Shown: piece after piece, positions 12,269 to 18,023 of the stretch
Layout of the letters: every line of letters begins with the position of its first letter
Numbering within the stretch: the stretch's first letter is position 1
Assembly (NCBI GenBank): GCA_910577525.1
Contig: CAJTLI010000010.1
Location: 60,333 to 78,355, forward strand
Length of the DNA stretch: 18,023 nucleotides
Direction of reading: 5' to 3'
Origin: an uncultured Oscillospiraceae bacterium
GTDB taxonomy: Bacteria; Bacillota; Clostridia; Oscillospirales; Oscillospiraceae
Notes under the pieces: model-generated
Databases searched by the model: none
What the model was told of the DNA's origin: nothing
The model's input: the letters and a program-made list of their open reading frames with translations, nothing else
Program-made: the position numbers and the translations under genes

Positions 12269-14257
12269 CTACGAGATGTCGGCCATCTCCAAATATTTAT
12301 ACCCGCTGTCCGCGATGTGGTCCTTCCGGGCCTGGAGGTCGTTGCCCAAAAACATCTCGAACACCTGGGCGGTGCGCTCCACGTCCTCGGGCATCACCTT
12401 GATGAGCCGCCGGGTGTCCGGGCTCATGGTGGTCAGCCACATCATGTCCGGCTCGTTCTCGCCCAGGCCCTTGGAGCGCTGCACATCGAACTTCTTGCCC
12501 TCCAAAGACGCCACAATATCGTTGCGCTCCCGGTCGGAGTAGGCGAACCAGGTCTTTTCCTTGCAGGTGATCTCGTACAGAGGGGATTCGGCGATATAGA
12601 CGTACCCCTTCTCAATCAGCGTCGGGGTGAGCCGGTACAGCATGGCCAGCAGCAGGGTGCGGATCTGAAAGCCGTCCTCGTCGCCGTCGGTGCAGATGAC
12701 GATCTTGTTCCAGCGCAGCAGGTCCAGGTCGAAGGCGTTCAGCTCCTTGACGTGCTTGTCCTTGACCTCCACCCCGCAGCCCATCACCTTCAGCAGGTCG
12801 GTGATGATCTCGCTTTTGAAGATACGGGCGTAGTCCGCCTTGAGGCAGTTGAGAATCTTGCCCCGGATGGGCATAACCGCCTGGAACTCCCCGTCCCGGG
12901 CCTGCTTCACGCTGCCCAGGGCGGAGTCGCCCTCCACGATGTAGAGCTCCCGCCGCTCCACGTCCTTGGAGCGGCAGTCCACAAACTTGGCCACCCGGTT
13001 GGAGATGTCCACCGACCCGGACAGCTTTTTCTTGATGCCCAGCCGGGTCTTTTCCGCCGTCTCCCGGGAGCGCTTGTTCACCAGCACCTGACCGGCGATC
13101 TTCTCCGCGTCCATGGGGTTCTCGATGAAATAGACCTCCAGCTGGGAGCGGAGGAACTCTGTCATGGCCTCCTGGACAAACCGGTTGGTGATGGACTTTT
13201 TGGTCTGGTTCTCGTAGCTGGTCTGGGTGGAGAAGTTGCTGCTCACCAGCACCAGGCAGTCCTGAATGTCCGCCCAGGTCACTCTGGCCTCGTTCTTCTG
13301 ATATTTGCCGTTCTGCTTGAGCCAGCCGTCCACGGCGGACACGAAGGCGGAGCGCATGGCCTTTTCCGGGGACCCGCCGTGCTCCAGCCAGGAGGAGTTA
13401 TGGTAGTGCTCGATGACCTGCGCCGTGTTGGAGAAACAGAAGGAGACGGACAGCTTCACCTTATACTCGTTTTTGTCGTCCCGGTCCCTGCCCCGCCGCT
13501 CCGCCTGCCAGAACACCGGGGCGGTGAGGGCGTCCTCCCCCGCCAGCTCGGTGACATAGTCTAGCAGGCCGTTTTCATAGCGGAACTCGGCGGTCTCAAA
13601 TTTTCCCCCCGCCTGATTGCGGAACCGGAACGTCACTCCGGCGTTGACCACCGCCTGCCGCTTCATCACGTCGGTATAGTAGTCCGCGGGGATGTCGATG
13701 TCGGTGAACACGTCCAAATCGGGCTTCCAGCGAAACTTTGAGCCCGTCTTTTTCCGGTCGGCGGGCTCCTTTTTCATCTCCCCCACGATCTCGCCCTTCT
13801 CGAAGTGGAGGGTGTATTTGAAGCCGTCCCGGTAAATCACCGCGTCGAAATACTCGCTGGCGTACTGGGTGGCGCAGGAGCCCAGGCCGTTGAGCCCCAG
13901 GGAGTACTCGTAGTTGTCCCCGCCGTCCTCCTTGTATTTGCCGCCGGCGTACAGCTCGCAGAACACCAGTTCCCAGTTCCAGCGGCCCTCCGCCTCGTTC
14001 CAGTCCACCGGGCAGCCCCGGCCGAAGTCCTCCACCTCAATGGATTTGTCCTCGTACCGGGTGACGGTGATCAGGTCGCCGTGGCCCTCCCGGGCCTCGT
14101 CGATGGCGTTGGAGAGGATCTCGAACACCGCGTGCTCACAGCCCTCCAGCCCGTCGGAGCCGAAGATGACGCCGGGGCGCTTGCGCACCCGGTCCGCCCC
14201 CTTCAGAGAGGAAATCGAGTCGTTTCCATAGTTCGCTTTTGGTGTGGACTTTGCCAT
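12269..14257 (-). CDS. parE: Type II DNA topoisomerase subunit B (ParE/GyrB-like), 662 aa
   Basis: ATPase subunit partnering the A subunit downstream. The GHKL ATP site shows Glu46 and Asn50 (VFEILSNAIDEA, equivalent to GyrB Glu42/Asn46) and Asp77 in VEDFGRGCP (GyrB Asp73). The lid region reads YSLGLNGLGS instead of the usual SGGLHGVG. The transducer follows at about 220-400. The Toprim domain has EGDSALGSVKQ from Glu442 and TDGDEDG (Asp524, Asp526, Asp528) where most homologues read TDADVDG; the acidic metal ligands are kept. SKGLGENEPDMMWLTTM is the conserved C-terminal block. ATG 14257 follows AGAGGTG; the longer frame to 14404 crosses the leader. It is driven by a strong promoter about 170 bases upstream through a structured leader. 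The motif changes mark a divergent subfamily, with catalysis expected to be intact. Confidence 0.88.
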   Translation of the reverse strand: MAKSTPKANYGNDSISSLKGADRVRKRPGVIFGSDGLEGCEHAVFEILSNAIDEAREGHGDLITVTRYEDKSIEVEDFGRGCPVDWNEAEGRWNWELVFCELYAGGKYKEDGGDNYEYSLGLNGLGSCATQYASEYFDAVIYRDGFKYTLHFEKGEIVGEMKKEPADRKKTGSKFRWKPDLDVFTDIDIPADYYTDVMKRQAVVNAGVTFRFRNQAGGKFETAEFRYENGLLDYVTELAGEDALTAPVFWQAERRGRDRDDKNEYKVKLSVSFCFSNTAQVIEHYHNSSWLEHGGSPEKAMRSAFVSAVDGWLKQNGKYQKNEARVTWADIQDCLVLVSSNFSTQTSYENQTKKSITNRFVQEAMTEFLRSQLEVYFIENPMDAEKIAGQVLVNKRSRETAEKTRLGIKKKLSGSVDISNRVAKFVDCRSKDVERRELYIVEGDSALGSVKQARDGEFQAVMPIRGKILNCLKADYARIFKSEIITDLLKVMGCGVEVKDKHVKELNAFDLDLLRWNKIVICTDGDEDGFQIRTLLLAMLYRLTPTLIEKGYVYIAESPLYEITCKEKTWFAYSDRERNDIVASLEGKKFDVQRSKGLGENEPDMMWLTTMSPDTRRLIKVMPEDVERTAQVFEMFLGNDLQARKDHIADSGYKYLEMADIS

Positions 14258-14429
14258 AGCTGCACCTCTTATACGAATTCTTCCCAAAACGGCGCCGCCG
14301 CTTCGGGGGCCGCGGCGCGCGGGCCAAAATGATATGCTTTCTCGCGGCGAAACAGGGGCGGCTGTGTCCTTCTCCGTCGAAAACCGCCGGAGAAGGGTCC
14401 CCAAACGCCATACAAACCGCTAATTGTAT
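14258..14429 (-). promoter_or_regulatory. Long structured leader of the topoisomerase operon
   Basis: Between the predicted -10 and the parE start lie about 170 bases without a gene. They hold a clean hairpin CCTTCTCCG / CGGAGAAGG with an 11-base loop (14368-14396) and an imperfect very GC-rich structure (about 14293-14325, GCGCCGCCGC against GCGGCGCGC), then AGAGGTG and the ATG. No known riboswitch class is recognised. Confidence 0.4.
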
Positions 14430-14458
14430 AGTATAGCGCCAAAGGGGCCCAGCGTCAA
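14430..14458 (-). promoter_or_regulatory. Promoter of the parE-parC-yitT operon
   Basis: Minus-strand TTGACG (14453-14458, 5 of 6) and TATACT (14430-14435, 5 of 6) with an exact 17-base spacer: the best -35/-10 combination in the window. Confidence 0.8.
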
Positions 14459-14482
14459 GTGCACAGGTTCTGCGTGCGCGCG

Positions 14483-14513
14483 AAACCGGCGCGGCAGCTG
14501 GCCGCGCCGGTTT
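14483..14513 (-). terminator. Terminator after the GPH transporter gene
   Basis: A perfect 13-bp stem AAACCGGCGCGGC / GCCGCGCCGGTTT with a 5-base loop, 33 bases past the transporter stop and 25 bases before the next promoter. The U-tract is short (TTT then CGCG on the minus strand), but stem strength and position support termination. Confidence 0.65.
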
Positions 14514-14545
14514 TGTCAGGTTGTGAAGGCGGCTCGGGCTCACGC

Positions 14546-16123
14546 CTATTTTTTCACCGTATCGTCTGTGATCTCCTTCATGGCCCGCTCCAGGCTCATG
14601 CCGTTTGCCACCGCCTCCTTCCGGGCGGCGTTCACCGCCTGGATGGTCTTCATCTTCTCCCCCGTCAGGCTGTAGCCCTTCATGGCGATGAGGGTTGCCC
14701 CCCAGGCCAGCATGGGGATCACGCAGAACATCACGATCACCGCCACCTTGATGCCGCCGGAGTAGGGCGTGCTGTCGGTGGGCAGGTCGCTGAGTCCCGC
14801 GCAGAGCAGGAAGATGAACGCCACCAAAGTCTGGGCCAGGGAGGACACCAGCTTGTCCACCAGGGAGAACAGGGTGCCCATGATGCCGGGGATATATTTG
14901 CCGGAGCGGTAGGTCTCGTAGTCGGAGCAGTCGGCCACCATGGGGATGGGCATGTCGGCGGTGGCGTAGTAGGCGCCGTAGCCGATGCCGAAGCACACGA
15001 TGAACAGGATGGTATAGAGGTTGATAGCCCCGCCTCCCTGGAAGGGGAAGGACAGCATCCGGGCCGGATCGCCGTTCTGGCTGAACAGCAGCAGGGCCAG
15101 CACGCCCACGTAGCAGATGAGGGCCACGGACACGTAGCGGATCAGAGAGGCCCGCTGGCCCAGCTTCTGGGAGGTGCGCATGGACAGCAGGAAGAAGGGC
15201 ACGGCGCACACGTAGCCCAGCACCATCATGGGCAGATACAGAGAGTTATAGTTGCCCATCAAAATTCCGTAGAGTGCTAACAAAACCGTGGTGTTGGTGG
15301 CGATGGCCAGGGCCAGCTTGCACCCCGCGCCCGCCACCATCAGCCGCTGCATGGGCTTATTGTCCCGGATGATCTCGACATACTCGCTCATCTTCACCTT
15401 CTCCTGCTTGTCGCCGCCGATGCCGTAGTATTTCGGGTTGTCCTTCTCGGCGATACCGATGATAGCCAGGGCGGTGAGCAGCACGGAGATGGCAATGCCG
15501 ATGGGGGTGATGATGCGGAACACCGTGGGGTCGGAGTAGCCGGACACGATGACGTTGCCCGCCTCGTCCTTCACGTCGTACATCCCCTTGACCAGGGGGA
15601 TCATGAACTGCATGACCCCCATGCCCAGCAGGGAGCCCACCGTGTTGAAGATGGTGAACATGGGCCGCTGGTTGGGGTCGTTGGTGAGCACCGTCTGGCC
15701 CGCCCGGGTGCAGGAGGTCTGAAAGGTGTAGCCGATGACCCAGACGAAGTACACCACCACAAAAGCCGCGTAGCGCGCCCACATCATGCTCTCGGGAATG
15801 AGCGGGGTGAGGATGTACAGGCAGACCACGCTCACCGCCATGACGGCGCTGCCCAGGATCATGAAGGGGCGGAACTTGCCGATTTTGGTGCTGGTGCGGT
15901 CCATCATGGCCCCGATGATGGGGTCGGTGACGGCGTCGGCCACCCGCATCACCGTCACCATGATGGAGGCGAACATGCCCAGCTTCAGGATGCTGGAGCC
16001 GAACTGGGCCACGTAGGACAAAATCAGCACAAAATACACGTTGGTGGCGCCGTTGTTCAGGGGAAACAGCACCAGTTGATAGGGTTTGGCCCGGTTCAGG
16101 GTGGTGCTTGGTTCTTGGCTCAT
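14546..16123 (-). CDS. GPH-family glycoside:cation symporter (MFS superfamily), 525 aa
   Basis: Polytopic inner-membrane transporter of the glycoside-pentoside-hexuronide:cation symporter family (MelB/UidB/XynB relatives), importing a sugar or glycoside with H+ or Na+. The family signature is plain in VADAVTDPIIGAMMDRTSTK followed by IGKFRPFM, and about twelve hydrophobic segments can be followed. CSDYETYRSGKYIPGIMG in the second half is the matching conserved loop. There is no C-terminal PTS EIIA-like domain as in LacS; instead a charged tail (about 485-525) ends ERAMKEITDDTVKK, making the protein slightly longer than usual. ATG 16123 follows GAGGAGGAGATTCC. It lies 109 bases after the glycoside hydrolase gene and is probably co-transcribed, so its cargo should be the substrate of that enzyme (a beta-galactoside or beta-glucuronide, unresolved). 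Confidence 0.92.
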   Translation of the reverse strand: MSQEPSTTLNRAKPYQLVLFPLNNGATNVYFVLILSYVAQFGSSILKLGMFASIMVTVMRVADAVTDPIIGAMMDRTSTKIGKFRPFMILGSAVMAVSVVCLYILTPLIPESMMWARYAAFVVVYFVWVIGYTFQTSCTRAGQTVLTNDPNQRPMFTIFNTVGSLLGMGVMQFMIPLVKGMYDVKDEAGNVIVSGYSDPTVFRIITPIGIAISVLLTALAIIGIAEKDNPKYYGIGGDKQEKVKMSEYVEIIRDNKPMQRLMVAGAGCKLALAIATNTTVLLALYGILMGNYNSLYLPMMVLGYVCAVPFFLLSMRTSQKLGQRASLIRYVSVALICYVGVLALLLFSQNGDPARMLSFPFQGGGAINLYTILFIVCFGIGYGAYYATADMPIPMVADCSDYETYRSGKYIPGIMGTLFSLVDKLVSSLAQTLVAFIFLLCAGLSDLPTDSTPYSGGIKVAVIVMFCVIPMLAWGATLIAMKGYSLTGEKMKTIQAVNAARKEAVANGMSLERAMKEITDDTVKK

Positions 16124-16174
16124 GGAATCTCCTCCTCGAATTGTTTTTATTGTTCAAGGGCACGGGTAAAAACC

Positions 16175-16224
16175 TGTAGGGGCGGCTATCAGCCGCCCAC
16201 GGGCGCATGATATGCGCCCCTACA
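16175..16224. repeat. Cloverleaf-like palindromic repeat between hydrolase and transporter genes
   Basis: TGTAGGGG (16175-16182) and CCCCTACA (16217-16224) enclose two hairpins: GGGCGGCT-ATC-AGCCGCCC (16180-16198) and GGGCGCAT-GAT-ATGCGCCC (16201-16219). The outer arms share G and C bases with the inner stems, so two hairpins and an outer stem can compete. Compact 50-bp REP-like unit with no coding capacity. Confidence 0.75.
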
Positions 16225-16232
16225 GAGCCTGT

Positions 16233-18023
16233 TTACACCCAGTTGGCGCTGTTGGAACTCTTACCTTGCAATTTATAGGCCGGATTGGGGGTGTCCACGT
16301 GCCGGATGACGCAGGAATCCTCGCAGTCCCCGGAGACGGCCTTCAGCTCCACCTGGCCCTCCAGGGGCACCCGGAAGGTGAACACCTTGTCCCCGGTCTT
16401 CTCCTCCAGCAGCTTTCCATCGGCGTACAGCGTCACTTTGGACTGGTTGGAGTACACCTTCACCGTAGTTACCGCCTCCGGCCGGTCCGCGTAACGCCGC
16501 CCGCAGATGTGGACGAAGGGCTCGCCGCTCCACCACGCCTTGTAGATATAGAAGCTGTCCTTTTTCGTCTGCCGGTCGAAGGTGACGATCCCCTTGTGGT
16601 TCATCCCCGGCTCCCCCCCCTGGTCCCGGGCGTCGGCGGCGAAGTCGAACATGTTCCAAAGGTGGGTGGCCCACAGGTAGGGGTGCTTGGCAAAGCACTT
16701 GAGCATATATTCGTTGTACACGCACTGGTATTCCTCGGTGTGGTCCCCCCGGCGGGGCTTGGAGGAGTGGAGGTTGGGCATGGCCTCGCAGCCGTACTCG
16801 GAGTAGCCCAGCGCCCGGTTGGGATAACGCAGGTGGAAGAAGCCCATCCACAAATCGTTGAGGAACAGCCCCGGCACGTACCAGCCCAGGTACAGGTTCC
16901 AGGACACCACATCCGTGATGTGGGCGGACTTGTTGAACGGCCCGCACATGGCGTAGCAGGCCAGGGTAGTGAGCCGGGTGGGGTCCATCTCATGATAGAG
17001 GTCGTTCAAAACCCGGTGGTTGTCCAGCATGTCCCTTTTGTCCTTGGTGGAGATGGTGATCTCGTTGGACACCCCCCACACCACGATGGACGGGTGGTTG
17101 TAGTTCTGGATGACCAGCTCTTTGGCCTGGGAAATCGTGTTGTCCCGGCCGTTGGGCATGTGCTCCGAGATATAGGGGATCTCCGCCCACACCACCATGC
17201 CGTACCGGTCGCACAGGTCGTAGAAGTACTGGTCGTGCTGGTAGTGGGCCAGCCGGATGGTGTTGGCCCCCAGCTCCCGGATCATGGCCATGTCGGCGTC
17301 GTGGTGCTCCTTTGTGAGGGCGTTGCCGATGCCCTTCCAGTCCTGGTGGCGGCTGACGCCGTGGAGGGGATAGGGCCGCCCATTGAGGAAGAAGCCCTTC
17401 TTGGGGTCCACCGAAAAGGTGCGCACACCGAATTTGGAGCTCACCTGGTCCACGTCCGCCCCGTTCACCTCCAGGACGGCCTCGCAGGTGTAGAGATAGG
17501 GGTCCTTCACCCCGTCCCACAGGTGGACGCCGGGAATGGCGAGGGTGAGGTCCGTCCCCTCCCCCTGGGCCACGGGACTGCCCGCGGCGTCCAGCAGCCT
17601 GACCTTCACCCGGGCGTTTTCCGCCCCATGGAAGGTCTCCACCCGCACCCTCGCCTCCCTGCCGTTGACGGCGGGGGTGATCTTCAGGCCGGAGCCTCCC
17701 CAGTAGTCCAGGTCGAAGTGGTCCTTGTTCACGATAAGCAGCAGCACGTCCCGGTAGATACCGCCGTAGAAGGTGAAGTCTGCCTTCTGGGGGTACACCC
17801 GGTCGTTGCGGCTGTTGTCCGCGTGGACGGCGAGGGCGTTCTCGTCCTGGAGAAAATCGGTCACGTCCCAGCGGAAGGTGGAGTAGCCGCCGTGGTGCTC
17901 CCCCACCAGCTTTCCGTTCAGCTCCACCCTGGCGGAGGCGTTCACCCCCCGGAACTCCAGGTAGACCCGCTCCTCCGCCGTAAAATCCGGCTTGGAAAAC
18001 CGTTTTTTGTACGCGCAGGTCCC
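16233..18023 (-). CDS. Glycoside hydrolase family 2 enzyme, beta-galactosidase-like (5' end beyond the window)
   Basis: Retaining exo-beta-glycosidase. The frame is open to the last base of the window (it reads GTCAYKKRFSKPDF at the edge), so the true N-terminus is missing; the GTG at 17945 (NASARVELNGK) is internal. Domains in order: jelly-roll sugar-binding domain, Ig-like domain (about 17690-17400), TIM barrel from about FFLNGRPYPLHGVSRHQDWK. The barrel carries the acid/base Glu in VVWGVSNEI and the nucleophile Glu in GYSEYGCEA. A C-terminal strand-rich extension includes MNHKGIVTFDRQTKKDSFY and VKVYSNQSKVTLYADGK. The WNMFDFAADARDQGG and NHKG pattern is closest to the beta-galactosidase type known to me. 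The N-x-K motif is also a beta-glucuronidase hallmark, so substrate is open. There is no signal peptide information. Partner: the GPH symporter downstream. Confidence 0.88.
   Translation of the reverse strand, partial: GTCAYKKRFSKPDFTAEERVYLEFRGVNASARVELNGKLVGEHHGGYSTFRWDVTDFLQDENALAVHADNSRNDRVYPQKADFTFYGGIYRDVLLLIVNKDHFDLDYWGGSGLKITPAVNGREARVRVETFHGAENARVKVRLLDAAGSPVAQGEGTDLTLAIPGVHLWDGVKDPYLYTCEAVLEVNGADVDQVSSKFGVRTFSVDPKKGFFLNGRPYPLHGVSRHQDWKGIGNALTKEHHDADMAMIRELGANTIRLAHYQHDQYFYDLCDRYGMVVWAEIPYISEHMPNGRDNTISQAKELVIQNYNHPSIVVWGVSNEITISTKDKRDMLDNHRVLNDLYHEMDPTRLTTLACYAMCGPFNKSAHITDVVSWNLYLGWYVPGLFLNDLWMGFFHLRYPNRALGYSEYGCEAMPNLHSSKPRRGDHTEEYQCVYNEYMLKCFAKHPYLWATHLWNMFDFAADARDQGGEPGMNHKGIVTFDRQTKKDSFYIYKAWWSGEPFVHICGRRYADRPEAVTTVKVYSNQSKVTLYADGKLLEEKTGDKVFTFRVPLEGQVELKAVSGDCEDSCVIRHVDTPNPAYKLQGKSSNSANWV

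Noticed and set aside
14258..14404. N-terminal extension of the topoisomerase B subunit
   Set aside because: Reads through the predicted leader hairpin; AGAGGTG precedes ATG 14257 and the family starts there.

Overview
The window is one strand of a high-GC (well above 60% by eye) Firmicutes-type chromosome. All recognisable genes are on the minus strand, so transcription runs from base 18023 towards base 1. AGGAGG-type ribosome binding sites, an ECF sigma/anti-sigma pair, CsoR-controlled CopA, a YitT protein and many GC-rich palindromic intergenic repeats suggest a gut Oscillospiraceae-like Clostridium relative (Flavonifractor/Lawsonibacter type). That placement is inferred from style, not from a marker gene search.

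Layout in transcription order. (1) 18023-14546: a glycan-use pair, a family 2 glycoside hydrolase (5' end outside the window) and a GPH-family sugar:cation symporter, separated by a cloverleaf-like palindrome and closed by a hairpin terminator. (2) 14458-7738: a strong promoter with a long structured leader, then a divergent type II topoisomerase pair (GyrB/ParE-like, GyrA/ParC-like), a YitT-family membrane protein, a repeat-filled gap and a lipoprotein whose C-terminal part resembles an inactive transglutaminase core. (3) 7736-5419: glutaminyl-tRNA synthetase with its own TATAAT promoter and a hairpin at the mRNA start, then a FlK-like hotdog thioesterase, ended by a strong terminator. (4) 5416-2264: a copper-response unit. 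A TTGACA promoter carrying a perfect CsoR-type palindrome drives csoR; after a 197-bp palindromic MITE-like element comes copA, whose last 66 codons form a fused second metal-binding domain with its own start codon and Shine-Dalgarno. A T-rich terminator follows. (5) 2254-475: an ECF sigma factor and a membrane-anchored putative anti-sigma factor overlapping by 4 bases, behind a probable self-recognised ECF promoter. (6) 416-36: a promoter and two tandem, related, very small membrane proteins, one only 36 residues long.

The most interesting items are the possible internal start giving a free CopZ-like chaperone from copA, the palindromic element inserted between csoR and copA, the pair of paralogous micro-membrane proteins, the divergent topoisomerase with altered ATPase/Toprim motifs and an Ala at the usual quinolone Ser position, and several unrelated palindromic or direct-repeat cassettes in gene gaps. 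No tRNA, rRNA, CRISPR array, transposase or phage gene was seen.
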